Notes: generated by a model not told the origin, from the sequence alone. A stretch of DNA of 64,000 nt from Prorocentrum cordatum (GCA_963575745.1 CAUYUJ010015751.1:233110-297109); one strand, 5' to 3'. Positions 21,905-33,120 are shown, numbered from the stretch's first letter. A program made the numbers and translations.

Positions 21905-22068
21905 AGTCCGGGATGTCCCTCTGCAGGAGGCATGTTCAAGAACAGTCAGGACATAGTCCGGGGACGATGCTTCGACCATCTTTTTCTTTGTTGTTGTCGC
22001 ACATGTTTCGGCTGTTTTTGCTTTGCTCTGCTCCTCCGACATCCGCCCGCAGGGGGACATGCCAGACC
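21905..22068 (+). mobile_element. Family A element, copy 6
   Basis: Left agtccgggatgtccctctgc then aggagg; right tccgcccgcagggggacatg then ccagacc. Confidence 0.7.
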
Positions 22069-22239
22069 TGACCTGAGGTCTTGGCGTGCCCCCGAGTAGC
22101 CTCACGCTGGTGCGGGTCGCCTCTGCCTCGCCGCCGGCGAAAAAAGTGGAAGTGTCCTCCGTGGCCGTCGCTCGTTCGTCTCTCGGACCCTCGTTCGGCC
22201 CCCGCTCGCTTCTGCGCCGAGCGAAGGGGAGCTGGCGTT

Positions 22240-22378
22240 CGGTCGTGCATGTCCCCCTACAGGAGGAGCTTGGACGTACAATTAAAAAGACCCCCAACAA
22301 AGTCAGAAATTGCCAACATTTAATCAAAGAATCTTCGCCGTATTTTTCTTATTCCTCCTGTAGAGGGACACGCCCGAC
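22240..22378 (-). mobile_element. Family A element, copy 7, reverse orientation
   Basis: Left end (cggtcgtgcatgtcccccta) resembles the family's right end. The right end (attcctcctgtagagggaca then cgcccgact) is the reverse complement of the usual left end, so this copy is inverted relative to the others. Confidence 0.65.
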
Positions 22379-22389
22379 TTGAAGCTAGC

Positions 22390-24200
22390 GCTTGACTGTA
22401 ACCCTCGTCCAAACTGATTCGCTCGCACCAGACGTTTTCGGGCAGTCTCGGGCCACGGGGCTGCTTATCTCACTTATCAGTCCGCGGAGACACATGCCCA
22501 ATCGAGGTTTTTGGTCTTGCCGAGATTGTTTCAATATTTTTCCAACGTCGAATCGAAGGGTCGAGATGGCAGCGCTGACGCCCCGATTTACATCGGGCGG
22601 GCTGCTTTTGGCCTGGGGCTTAGATGTTCTTTAAGAGCGCTGGGGACGTTTTCTTTCCCGTTTTCAAGATTCACGTTTTCTTTCCGTTTTGGTTCTCGTT
22701 TTTTCCGTTTTGCGGATTGTGGGCCATCGTTTTCTTGTTCAGTTTTGAGTTCTCATTTTGTTTTAATCACATGTTCTTTGTATTCTGATCTGGAACCGGG
22801 TTGCGTTTTGCCACGCCAATTATTATGTGTTTGTGCTGCGCTCTCAATGCGTTATCATATTCCCAACAGACGCCAGCCATGTTTGGGCAATTTCGACACC
22901 CCGTGTTGGCACTCCGTTTTCTTTTCGTTTCTGGTTTGAGCGCGACGTTGTGAATCCGTTTTGGGCCACCGTTTTGTTTCCCTCTTGGTAGATCGCAACT
23001 CCTAAAATGGAACACGGAACAAAAACGCCTCCAGCGTTTTTAAGAACAACTAAGGCCTGGGGCCCTTTCTGGGCCTTTGGGCCGTCGAAGAACAATTCAT
23101 GACGAAACGCCTGTCCCAGTGGAATCCTCGGGTCGTCCTGGACCCGACTTCTGTTCTCGGGACTGCTTGTTATGTTCAGTCTCCTTGATCGCCATTCCAT
23201 TTCTTTCCTCCTCATTCTCTTTTGCCTTCTTGCTACGCATCTTCATGCTGATCGGCACCGTGCACATGCCGATGGGCACGCCCCAGGCATGTGATTCAGA
23301 TTTGGCTCAGACTTGGTGTCGACGTGGCCCACATCCGCTGCGCGCTTCGATCCAGCCCTGCTCGGCGAGCCGATGCCAGTGGCAAATCACGGGAGCCTTG
23401 TATTCCGTCGTAAGTCCGTGTTTCGAGTGCGCCAGCGTCGATTGGCGTCCAGTGGTCGCCGGGATGGCATCGGTTTGGGGTCGATGATCAAAGAACGAGT
23501 TGGTCCCAGGATCGGAAGCTAGAGCAGACACATTGCCAGGTGGCGGGCTGGGTCGGGGACGACGTCGGGGTGGTATGGTGCATATCTTATCCGTTCCCCG
23601 TGGAAATCACCGAAACATGTAGACACCAATGCACACAGGATCTGCTTTTCTGTTCGAGTTTCAGTGCGGGTGCGGAAAAAAACGTCGGTGTATAGAGTTC
23701 GGTTCCCTACAGTGAGCTGCTTGAATAAGGAACGCCTACTTTCCAAAAGGGGCTCGGTCGTTCTTTAGGCTTGCATGCGTTATTGATCGTCCTTATGCGA
23801 TGTGTATCAGTTTTCGTTCCTTCTGCGTCACTCCTTGGCAAAAGGGGGCCTCGTTCTCTGATCATCGTTCCTTCGGTCAGGCCGATGACTGCACCTGCGA
23901 TGCCGCAGAAGGTGCGGCCCGACCCGGCCCCGTGGGCGGCTCGACGCCGGCCCCCTCCTGCGTGGGAGGCCGCCGCGCCGCGCGCCTCCTCCGCAGCGGG
24001 CCCGAGCCGGCGCATGGCGCGGTCTTCCCTCCGGCGGGGGGCGCAAGGAGGGCGCCCCGGGGAGGCGATCGCAGAGGAGCGGCTGGCATGCATCGGGCGG
24101 GTGGCAAGGGGGGGGGGGATGGCCCACACGGGGGTTGAGGAGAAGGGCCCCTGTATAGGGCCTTCTTCTTCTTACCGCCATTGCCGCCATCACCGCCCTT
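22390..24200. other. No supported gene
   Basis: 22640-22990 is T-rich with repeated ccgttttc-type words. The rest has only shadow frames. A GC-rich part (23900-24080) shows no conserved peptide. Confidence 0.35.
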
Positions 24201-24207
24201 ACCGCCC

Positions 24208-24466
24208 GCCCGACTGGCACAAACACAAACATTCGGCGGTCCGCACGGATTTTTCGGATCTGTGCGAGGAGCGCAGGAGGGCCACGGGCAGGAGGAGGAG
24301 GACAGAGAGGAGGGGGAGGAGGAGGAGGGGGAGGAGGGGGAGGAGGAGGAGGAGGAGGAGGAGGAGGAGGAGGAGCCCCCTGGCGGCGCCTCCGGCGCCG
24401 CCCCTGGCGCGCAGTGTAGATCCAAGAGATCCGCGCGGACCTCCGGCCGTCTGTGGTTCCTCTAGA
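24208..24466. mobile_element. Family C fold-back element, copy 2, enlarged by a GGA tract
   Basis: Left arm cacaaacacaaacattcgg, ggtccgcacgg; right arm gatccgcgcggacctccgg, tctgtggtt. A GGA microsatellite (about 24285-24372) has expanded between the arms. Confidence 0.65.
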
Positions 24467-24544
24467 CGTGCTCTTGTCCAAACCATCCTGTGGTGTCGAG
24501 TCCTCGTTTTCAAGAGGCAGCGCCCCGCGTTTTCTCTTCTCCTA

Positions 24545-25180
24545 CTCGCCTTCGTCCTCCCCTTCGTCCTTCTCCTCCTCCTCCTCCTCCTTTCCTCTCC
24601 CTCCTCCCTCCTCCTCCTCCTCCTCCTCCTCCTTCCTCCCTTCCTCCTCTTCCTCTCCTTCTCTCCTCCTTCCCCTCCCTCCCTCCTCCCCCTCCCCCTT
24701 CCCCCCTTCCTCCTCTTCTTCATCCTCTCCTCCTGCTCCTCCTCCCCTCCTCCCTCCTCCTCTTCCTCCTCCTTCCTCCTCCTCCTCCCCTTCCTCCCCT
24801 TCCTCCTCTTCCTCTGCCTCTCTCCTCCTCCTCCTCCCCCTCCTGCTCCTCCTCCTTCCCTCCTCCTCCTCCTCCTCCTCCTCCTCCTCCCTCCTCCTCC
24901 CCTCCTCTTTTTCCCCTCCTCCTGCTCCTCTGCCTCCTCCTCCTCTCCTCTCCGCCTCCTCCTCCTCCTCCTCCTCCCCTTCCTGCCCTTCCTCCTCTTC
25001 CTCTTCTCTTCTCTCCCCTCCTCCTCCTCCTTCCTCCTCTCCTCCTCTCCTCCTCCTTCTCCTCCTCCTCCTCCTCCTCCTCCTCCTCCCGCGCTCCTGC
25101 TCCTCATCCTCCTCCTCCTGCTCCTCCTCCTCCTCCTCCTCCTCCTCCTCCTCCTCCTCCTTCCCCTCCTCCTCCTTCTC
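24545..25180. repeat. Longest CCT microsatellite in the window, about 635 bp
   Basis: cct/ctt/ccc throughout. Very long open frames on both strands here are artefacts of the repeat. It ends directly against the coding relic at 25183. Confidence 0.9.
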
Positions 25181-25182
25181 GG

Positions 25183-26755
25183 AGCTTGCCACACACAGTG
25201 TGGTCGTCGATCGAGGCCACAGGTTCTCTGACGGGAGCTCGGAGGTCGCGTTCTGGTACCACTCTCCTGGGGATGCGGTTCCTGGCGATGGCGACGCAGG
25301 TCGCCCTGATGATTCTCATGATACCGGCGGACCTGGAGGCCCTGGCTCAGGTGGTGATGGACGGCGTCGTGGGCGTTCGCCTCATGATGAACATGAGTGT
25401 GGAGGTGATCCCTGGCAGGCTCCTGATGGCACAGACCCGTGGGCTGCGGCTGCTGCTGCTCAACGGGGGCCTGCCAAGGCACCGCGGACACATCATGGTC
25501 GACCTGGAGAGCTTCTACCACTGCCAGCGGTGCCACGGTTTCCTTTCAACGCCGATGCGAAGGAGTTCATCCCCTCTGCCGTGGCGGTCGAGACCTGCAC
25601 GGACATGGTGCTTTACGAGCTTGGAATGGTGCCTGCAGGTGCTGAGTCTCAGCATGGGGCAGACCTTCCGGGTGCCAGTGGGCATGGTGCGAATCTCTCT
25701 GCTGAAGAAGGGCACCTTCCTGAGCATCGCGACAGGCCAGTTGTATCTACCCCTGGTTTTCTTCTCCCTGACTGGCAAGACGATATCGTGGACCAAATGA
25801 TGTAGGAGCATGGTGATAGTGAGGACCTTGTACTATATGGTGAAGTTCTCCATGGGGGACTCCGTGGTGGTGGAGATTCTCCTCTGTGTCCTGGAGTGCT
25901 ACCTGATGATGCGGATCCTCAGCGTGAAGTGCCTCCTAATGGAGTGGATATTTGTGGTGTGCTACCTGGAAGTGCGGATCTTCTTGGCGAGGTACTTCCT
26001 GGAGGGCAACACGGTGATGCGGATGATCTTGGCGAAGTGCTTCCTGGAGGAGTGGAGGTACTTGGTGGTGCGGACCTTCAGTGTGGAGTGCTTCCTGCTG
26101 GAGTGGATGGTGATGGGATACTATTTGGAGGTGTGGATCTTTCTGGCGAGGTGCCCTCTGGAGTGCTCCATGGTGGTGTGGATCCTCGCCTCGTGGTGAA
26201 GTACTTCCTGGAGGAGTGCAGGGTGGTGGAGTGCTGGCGCCTGGCCTTCGTGGAACCCTTGAGGAATGTTTCGGCCCGCTGCGGGCGGCTCAGAAGAGGA
26301 TGGAGGCTCAACTCTTCCTCAGTTTCTCATGTCTCAGAGTCGATGGCCCTTCTATTCTTCGTGATGGTGATGGTGGTGAGGTTCATTCCTCACGTGATGC
26401 TGGGGTCGCGGATCCTCCACAAGGCGGCGGCGTGGTTCGAGTGATACGTGAAACGGTGTGGCATGATAGCGATTCGGATGACAGCGTCTGCGATGACCTT
26501 GAAAAGATGTACGAGCACTACAACTGGCCATATTCGCTGTTCATTGGGCGTTATGTGGTGGTCTTGGAAGATTTACACATTGGGCGTACTGGCCGAGTTA
26601 TTGCTGTAAATGGAGACTTGCTGCATCTTGCTATGTACCCTTCTGATGAGACTGCTGTCGTGGATGCGCGTATTGCTCGGGAAGTTCGCGATCCCTCGAC
26701 TACTCGACAATGGGAAGGGATGCTGGCAGCGCGCTGGGCACGGACACATCCCTGA
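25183..26755 (+). pseudogene. Broken gene: PAM2-like motif plus glycine-rich repeat domain, unknown family
   Basis: One frame runs from the end of a CCT tract (ELATHSVVVDRGH…) through a Gly/Asp/His/Ala-rich stretch to FPFNADAKEFIP (25539-25574). This matches the PAM2 pattern (N, A, F, P at the spaced positions) by which proteins bind the MLLE domain of poly(A)-binding protein; Phe replaces the usual Leu. An in-frame TAG lies at 25803-25805, but the same frame continues into about five 14-17 residue repeats (GEVLPGG, HGGVDLSGEV). At 26184-26193 cctcg is tandemly duplicated (+5), and the repeat resumes in the new frame. The C-terminal part has an acidic stretch (WHDSDSDDSVCDDLE) and a compact GRYVVVLEDL...GRTGRVIAVNG segment resembling a small beta-barrel of KOW type, ending at 26755. 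No start codon is certain because the microsatellite abuts. Coding history is likely; present function is doubtful. Confidence 0.5.
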
Positions 26756-26960
26756 TCGTGGAGGTCTCCGGTACGGCCTCGTCGTGCTCAAGGCCGCCGT
26801 GCCGCTTGCGGCCTGCCGGGCTCTGCTGTACTTCATGGTTGTGGTCCTGGCGGGCTTTGGCATCCATCTGCACTTCGGGTTCGCGGTGGGATTCGCCCTC
26901 CCTAAAGGGCCTGACAGGTGGTCATCGGATGGGCGCCTCCACCTCCTCCTCTTTTTCTAT
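26756..26960. other. GC-rich 3' flank of the broken gene
   Basis: Short frames open but none continues the upstream protein clearly. Confidence 0.3.
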
Positions 26961-26964
26961 AATA

Positions 26965-27172
26965 AAAAAAGCTTCCCCTCCTCCTCCTCCTCCTCCTCCT
27001 CCTCCTCTTTCTCCTTCTTCTCCTCCTCCTGCTCCTCCTTCTCCTTCTCCGCCTGCTCCTCCTCCTCTTCTTCCTCCTCCCCCTCCTCTTCCTCGTCATC
27101 TTCCTCCTCGCCTTCCTCCTCCTCCGCCTCCTCCTTCTCCTCCTTCTCCTCCTCCCCTCCTCTCCTCCCCTC
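26965..27172. repeat. CCT microsatellite
   Basis: cct/ctt/ctg over about 200 bp, preceded by aataaaaaaagc. Confidence 0.9.
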
Positions 27173-27199
27173 TCATTGTCCATCCCTGCCCCTGCCCTC

Positions 27200-27290
27200 C
27201 ACAGGCCCATCTCGGCACACGCCTCACACTGCGTCGTGGCCCAATGCGGGGGCCCCACCGAAGGTCCCCGTGGCAGGGTCCGCACGGCGG
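27200..27290 (-). repeat. Isolated unit of the 90-bp repeat
   Basis: cacgcctcacactgcgtcgtg, ccccaccgaaggtccccg, ggcagggtccgcac: one diverged unit in the orientation of the 14845-15415 array. Confidence 0.55.
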
Positions 27291-27361
27291 TCCCGCACGC
27301 GGCGGCAGGGGCCAGCCGGCAGGCTAGTCAGGGGCAACGTTCGGGAAAACGGAGGACTCGC

Positions 27362-27518
27362 AAGTCGGGCGTGTGGCTCTACAGGAAGAATATTCAAAAA
27401 TAGCCAAATCATGGTCACGGGCTGAGTTTGTTTAGTATGCTTGAGTAGTTTCGGCATAGTTTGCGACTATGTTGTAATTTGTCGTCCAAAATCCGCCTGT
27501 AGGGGGACATGCCCGACC
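27362..27518 (+). mobile_element. Family A element, copy 8
   Basis: Left agtcgggcgtgtggctctac then aggaagaatattcaaaaata; right gtccaaaatccgcctgtagg then gggacatgcccgacc. Confidence 0.75.
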
Positions 27519-27529
27519 AAAAATAAGGC

Positions 27530-27720
27530 AGAACTCGGGTTTGCCGACGTTTTGACCAGCGCGTCCTGAATTTTAACGGTCCAGTTTTCGTGAGATGTTT
27601 GCAGCGGGAGTTCGCGTCAAATTGTAGATTGGGTCTAGCCATTTTTTATGGCCGCGTCAGGCCAACCCGAGTCCCCCGTACCCAGGTTGTAAGTCTCCCC
27701 GAAACGTAGGAAGGGGGATA
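27530..27720 (+). repeat. Dispersed repeat H, copy 1
   Basis: gggtttgccgacgttttgac, cagcgggagttcgcgtcaaa, then caggccaacccgagtccccc. First part recurs at 32605-32715, second part at 34900-34965. Confidence 0.7.
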
Positions 27721-27736
27721 GGTTGGAGGGCAAATC

Positions 27737-27925
27737 GAAGAAGAAAAAACTGCATAATCATAAGTTGCCATAGATCATCGCGGATCTTTTGGAAATGCGT
27801 CGGTTGTCATTCCCTGGCGCGCTCCAAGCGCCAGGGGCGTTGCCGGAGGCGCCGCCAGGGACATCCAGCGTAGATCCAAGATTCCGCGCGGCCCGTCGGA
27901 AGTTTCTGTTTATGCAGTGTTTGTT
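27737..27925. mobile_element. Family C fold-back element, copy 3
   Basis: Left arm aaaaactgcataatcataag, gatcatcgcggatcttttgg; right arm gtagatccaagattccgcgc, ggaagtttctgtttatgcagt. Centre ggcgccgcc-like. Confidence 0.65.
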
Positions 27926-28299
27926 CTCGCAAAGTTTGTTAGCTTATATGAGGCTCATACTCTGGGCCCATACCAAATACTGTTCTCGTGTCCTAGCCAC
28001 AAGAGTTTACAGACACATTGGATGTCGCTACATGATGCAGACACAGTCGGGGTGGATACGTTTACGCACAACGCGGCCGTCGCTTCGGCGCAGTACGAGG
28101 TCGGAGAACGGGTAGATATATCAACGGTGTGTTCCTGTTCTAGAGCAGGTCCCACATGGTATTTCAAGGGATAGGCTCAGGGGGGGGCGCAGCTACGATG
28201 TTCAAAGTTTTTACCCTGTCCGACGGGCTGGTCGGGGGCAACGTTAGCGGGGGATCGGGGATCGACGTTGCGGTTCGATGTTCTACGTGTTTCTGAGTT

Positions 28300-28440
28300 G
28301 TTGTTGGTTCTTAGCGGTGTACCGCCCTTGGGATGCTCTCCAGCAGCTACGCCTCGCCGAGAGCGTTCCGTGGCACGCCTGGATCGTCCCTCCCGGTTGC
28401 CTTGCCAGAGATTCGAGTTATGACCCAACAGTCGACGACA
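28300..28440 (+). repeat. Dispersed repeat M, copy 2
   Basis: gttggttcttagcgg ... ccagcagctacgcctcgccg ... ggatcgtccc ... atgacccaaca. Confidence 0.65.
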
Positions 28441-28740
28441 GGGGGTGGGATATGCTCAGGGGGGGCGCATCGGTTGCCAATCGCCCGTTTATCGCCGATG
28501 GGGGCCCGATGGGCAACCCCGCGCAGGAACTCGCGGCCTCGCGCTATCGGGGGCCTACCGCCGATCTATCGGCGATGTGTCGCCGACGTCACGTCGATGT
28601 TTCCCGCTCCCTGAGCCTGTTCCCCCCTCCTCTGTTGTTGCCCGTCGTCATCCGTGTCTACCGCTCGCCGGGGCCCCCGAAGATCAATCCCCCCCCGGCG
28701 GCGGCGGCGGATAAGATCCCCGGCTCGCATTCTTAGCATT

Positions 28741-28903
28741 CAGTCGGGCGCGTCTTTTGAAAGGAGGAGTATTCAAAAAGAGTTTAGCATCGTGTGGGGA
28801 TGCTGCGCAAATGGGAAAAACATAGACAACCCATCGTATTTGTTTGTTTTTGTTGGTGCTGTTGTTTTCGCCCCAAATCCGCCTACAGGGGGACACGCCC
28901 GAC
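28741..28903 (+). mobile_element. Family A element, copy 9
   Basis: Left cagtcgggcgcgtcttttga then aaggaggagtattcaaaaag; right caaatccgcctacaggggga then cacgcccgac. Confidence 0.7.
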
Positions 28904-29103
28904 AGGCTCAGCTCCAGCCCCCGCGTCTCCTGGCCCCCGCTTTGGCGGCGGGGGCCGCCGGCCAGCCCAGGCCTCCGACGGCCCGCGGAGACCTCAGAGC
29001 GTGGGCGCCGCCCTGCGCACCCGGCCCCGTCCGCAGGACGGCTTTGCCCCAGGAGCTGTGCTCGGCCGGCCCCGGGCCCGATAAGCTCGGGGCGTCGAAG
29101 ATC

Positions 29104-29269
29104 GGGGGAGAAAAAGATACGGATACGTGTCGTCCCCCTTCGTTTTCGGCCTTTCCTGGCCCTCCTGGGGAATCCTCGTTGTCACCGCTGGATTCGCCTC
29201 GAAATTCTGGTCAGAACGCACCCCAAGAGAGGTCCGGGGACAACACGTATCCGTATCTTTCCGCCCCCC
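29104..29269. mobile_element. Fold-back element, about 35-bp inverted ends
   Basis: gaaaaagatacggatacgtgt-cgtcccc on the left is inverted as ggggacaacacgtatccgta-tctttcc on the right, spacing about 100 bp. No ORF. Not seen elsewhere in the window. Confidence 0.75.
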
Positions 29270-29659
29270 AAGAAGACGGGGGGGTGAGGAACAGGGGGGG
29301 GGCGTGGGTGTCATGGCCAGGGCCACGAAGTCTCTCGGACTCCGTGCCCCCCGCGTCATCTCCCGCAGCACGCCCCCTGCTCTCACAGCACGCCACCTGG
29401 CCCCCCTCCCTCGCCCGCGCGTGCGCCCCGAGACACGGTGCGGATGCGCCCACCCCCCTCCTTGCTGGCCCCGCTATCGTAGAGTGGCCAGGTAAGGATT
29501 TCTGTTTTTTCAGGACGCTCCGCCTTCCCGGCCCATCCTCGCTCGGACGCGCCTGAGAGCCCCGGGAGTTGCTCTCCCAGGGGAGGGGAGCCCTCGCGCA
29601 CCCTGCGCTGCGAGCAAACTGCAGCATCGCAACAAAAATACCGTCTTTCTGCGGCACCA

Positions 29660-29708
29660 GAGGAGGAGGAGGAGGAGGAGGAGGAGGAGGAGGAGGAGGA
29701 GGAGGAGG
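29660..29708. repeat. GGA microsatellite
   Basis: Pure gga over about 48 bp. The phrase gtctttctgcggca flanks it on both sides (29643 and 29725), so the tract sits inside a short direct repeat. Confidence 0.85.
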
Positions 29709-29757
29709 GCACCAGTCTTTCTGCGGCAGCCCCAGACGCAATCTTTTTGCAACCCTC

Positions 29758-30170
29758 TTCGACCGCTCGGCCTGGGACGTCCCCGGGGCCCGAGCCTTCT
29801 GCGAACCCGCCCGCCTCGGCAAGAGTTGCAGTGCTGGGATCCCGGCGGCGGGGCGCGATTCGAGCTCTGCGTAAGGGCGGGGGGCGATCACTATGGAGGG
29901 AGCGAAGAAGAAAGATGCAGCTCTTGTCCCCTAGAGGAGCCCCAAAGGGGGCCACCTGGGGCCAGAGAAAGGGGACCCGTGGGGCCAAGAGGAGCAAGAA
30001 ACGCGAATTCGTCTTCGCCCCCCCCTGTATCGCCCCCCCGTTACGCAGCGCCCCAGCACTTCTCCGGCCCGATCGGTCTGTGACGATCCCTGGGCCCGAA
30101 CCTTCTGCGAGCGAACACGCCCGATTCGACAAATGCTGCAACGCCCGGATCTCACAGGCAGGGCGCGATG
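29758..30170 (+). repeat. Direct repeat of about 105 bp, spacing about 303 bp
   Basis: 29758-29862 (ggcccgagccttctgcgaac ... caagagttgcagtgctgggat) is repeated at 30061-30170 (gggcccgaaccttctgcgag ... acaaatgctgcaacgcccgga). Confidence 0.6.
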
Positions 30171-30179
30171 TAGGGCGCC

Positions 30180-30780
30180 CGGATCTTTACACATCCACCG
30201 CCGCTGGCCAGGCATACCTGAGGGCCCTGGAGCGGTGCATTTACCAGGCGTGCAGTCAAGACGCCAAAATAAGAACCGTGTTGGGTCCAGAAGGGGCTCG
30301 CTGATCCTCATGTCATTCCTCGTGCATTCAGGCGCCGTTGGCATCAAGAGGGGGCTTCGCTCGTCTTCGTCAGCGTTCCGTCTTTCAGCAGCCCGTCTGT
30401 GCAGACCGCGCTCCCGGGCCCAGGGTGGGCCCGGCCAGCGTCGGAGGATGTGCATGTTACCAGCTTGACGCATAGCCCTGTCCCTGTGCTTGGCATCGCC
30501 CGGCCTCGATGCCGATCTTAAAAGGATTCCCTCGGTTTCTGAGGGCACATCCCTATGATTGCCCTCGCGTGTTGCTCGCCCATCTCAGGGCCAGGGGCAA
30601 GCTCGAGGCTGGCTGGCATGGACCTCGCCGCCCTCGGATGACGCTGCGCGCGAGCAGAGGGCGCCCTCCCTGGGAGGGGCCGGGGCCTCCCCCCCGCCTC
30701 GGGGCGCGCAGTGCGCGCCGGGCCTGCGCTGCGGCGGCTGCCGCGGGCCTGCGATGCGCGGCGGCCCAGGCGGCCCGACT
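30180..30780. other. No supported gene
   Basis: Open frames without motifs. gggcccagggtgggcccgg near 30417 is a small imperfect palindrome. Confidence 0.3.
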
Positions 30781-30784
30781 GCAC

Positions 30785-31120
30785 GACGTCGAGAGCCGAC
30801 GGCGACGTCGACGTCGACCGACGACGTCGACCGACGACCACGACGTCGACCGACGACGACGACGTCGACCGGCGGCGGCGGCGACGGCGACGACGTCGAC
30901 CGACGACGACGACGTCGACCAACGGCGGCGGCGGCGGCGGCGACGAGAGCGGTGGCGGCGGTGGCGGCGGCGGTGACGGCGGCGGCGATGACGACGACTG
31001 CGGCGGCGGCGGCGGCGGGGCCGACGACGACGGCGTCGACCGACGACAGTCGACCACGATGATGTCGACGACGACCGACGACGGCGTCGGCGACAGGCGA
31101 CGCCGACGACGACGACTAGG
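30785..31120. repeat. gtcgaccgacgac / ggc compound microsatellite
   Basis: Blocks of cgacgtcgaccgacgac alternate with ggc repeats. Encodes R/D/T or A/G low complexity. Confidence 0.9.
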
Positions 31121-31217
31121 ATGACGAGAAGAAAGACAGTTAGGGGTTCAGTAGAACTACTCCGAACCCATTCTCCCCTTTCTCTGGTGGCAGTTGTTCC
31201 AGGCCTTCAAGGTTGGG

Positions 31218-31390
31218 TTCGAGCAGATGAGGTCGAAGGATCGCGCCGCAACGCCGATGTGGCTCGATGTTGAGCCTGATTTTCCCACGCCGACGACGCC
31301 GATGCATTACCGACGTCGCCGATGCATCACCGATACAGCGCGATCCTCCGACCCCGCGTACTCGGACCCCATCTCGGATTTCATTTGCAG
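31218..31390. mobile_element. Family F fold-back element, copy 1
   Basis: Left gttcgagcagatgaggtcga then aggatcgcgcc; right gcgcgatcctccgaccccgc then gtactcggacccc; centre of cgccgatgcat repeats. Second copy at 54674-54873. Confidence 0.7.
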
Positions 31391-31429
31391 CAGTGTTCTT
31401 GTTCTTGCCGCTATTATCCCCCTTATCCA

Positions 31430-31990
31430 AAGGCCTTCGTCCAATCCCGCCACAGTGCCTGGGTTGTGGGTCTGAGGCCTCCTTGGATGCTCGTTGGGAT
31501 CTCGTTGAGGCCTCGCAGGGGCCTCCTGAAGGCAGTTTTGATGCCGGGGGGGCTGTTTCGGGGCCTCTTGAGGCCTCTTTGAGCAGATGGCTTGGATTTT
31601 CCGTTCGTGCTCCCCCTATTGGGCCCATCTTGGGGCCGTCTTGGGCGCCTCTTGGGCCGTCTTGGGGTTCTCTTTGGGGTCTCTGAGGCAGTCTTGCGGC
31701 GGTCTTGGGGGCCTCTTGGGCCAGCCGTCTTTGAGCGTCGGAAGCTCGAAAAGTCGAGAACCCCAAGCATTGAAAGCCTACAGAACATACAATGAGTTTG
31801 GCCTCTCGGGGCCCTCTTGGAATGGCTCTTGGAGGCCTCTTGGGGCGTCTCGAAGGCTTGTTGGGCCATCTTGGGGCCACCTTAAGCGTCTTGGACCGAT
31901 CGATCCGGGGCACTCTTGGACTGTCTGAGCGGCCTCTCGGAGGTCTTTCAGGCCGCCTTTAGGCCCTCTCGGCCCCGAACAACTCATGCG
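31430..31990. repeat. GGCCTCTTGG-type repeat block with conserved core (family L), copy 1
   Basis: Degenerate ggggcctcttgggccgtctt repeats around a non-repetitive core (ggaagctcgaaaagtcgag ... caatgagtttggcctct). The same arrangement occurs in the other L blocks (38, 39, 41.5, 45.4 and 58.6 kb). Confidence 0.75.
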
Positions 31991-32269
31991 ACGCGATGCG
32001 GGTGAGCCCAGAGGGCACGGGGGAAGCCCCAAGCGATTTGTCAATTTGCGGATGGCAGCTTGAGGGATTCGACAAAGGACTTGAGGACACCCCAATTCGT
32101 GCCTCAGGCGTACGGCGGCGGATCTGGGCGAGGAGGCGAAAGGTCATTCGCGTTCACTGGGCGCGTTGCCGAAGTGAGGTTCCGTGGTACGGATAGTTGT
32201 TGCGTTGTGGAGTTCTCATTTCAAGGGGCGAATTCTTGTCGACCTCCCCGTGCGTGTTGCCCGTAGTGT

Positions 32270-32570
32270 TTTTCAATTGAGGTGCCCGTCCTGGGGCTCG
32301 CACCTTTTTAAAAAACAACGGGAAGTATTGTGCCCCATATTTCGTTGTTAGTTCCCGAGCTACCACAACAACGGTTCCCGCTCTCGACTTGTCCTCACAG
32401 ATTATTCAAAATCGCGTTTTCGCGTGAAATACCCTCACACTTTATCCAGACAATCCCGCACTCGCATCGGACGTCCTCGCAATTTATTGAAGCGCCGCGA
32501 GCTCGACACTCAGAAATCACGCTCTCGCTCTGGACCTCCTCACGATTTACTTGGGAATCGCGCTTATGTC
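32270..32570. repeat. Dispersed repeat G, copy 1
   Basis: Contains ggctcgcacctttttaa, aaaacaac, then units like ctcacaatttattcaga and atcgcgctctcgc, then cgacactcagaaatcacgct. Parallel at 36270-36490. Confidence 0.65.
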
Positions 32571-32604
32571 GGGAAAACGTAAGTCTCCAGTAAGCCGGGA
32601 CCCA

Positions 32605-32715
32605 GGTTTGCCGACTTTTTTTGACGAGCGCGTCATGGATCTTGACGGTCTGGTTTGCGGGGGATATCTGCAGCGGGAGCTCGCGTCAAATTTCAGAGTG
32701 AGTCTCGTCATTTAC
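32605..32715 (+). repeat. Dispersed repeat H, copy 2
   Basis: ggtttgccgactttttttga, gcgcgtcatggatcttgacg, cagcgggagctcgcgtcaaa; compare 27530. Confidence 0.7.
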
Positions 32716-32764
32716 ACCGCACTCACATCTATACCCCTGGGTGGGTGTATGTGCGGCCGTTTTT

Positions 32765-33120
32765 GCGCTGTCATGTGCGCGCATGTGCGCGGCATGTGCC
32801 AGTCATGTGCCAGGCCTGTGCGGTCCTTCTTGGGTGGACTTCCTACTGTGCACGTCGTGCCCGGGCATGTGCGGGGGCATGTGCGCTGTGTTTTGATGTA
32901 TCCATCATACGCACATGCACGCACAGTCCGACGCACATGCGCGCACATGCCTGCACATGCGGGAGGTGTTCGAGAATCGCAGATCTGTCATCGGCACATG
33001 CACGCACATGCCTGTGCAACCTCTCTTCGGGAGGCCGCGCGGGCCCGCACATGCACGCACATGCGGTGAAGCGCGCGGGCGCACATGCGTGCACATCCCA
33101 ATGCACATGCACGCTCATGC
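32765..33120. repeat. gcatgtgc minisatellite that changes strand at about 32905
   Basis: Left half has gcgcatgtgcgcggcatgtg; right half has the complement (gcacatgcacgcacatgc). Together they form a long imperfect inverted repeat. Confidence 0.7.

Noticed and set aside
24199-25800. Very long proline/leucine/serine and arginine/glutamate frames on both strands
   Set aside because: Produced by the CCT microsatellite. Only the part after about 25183 in one frame looks like protein.
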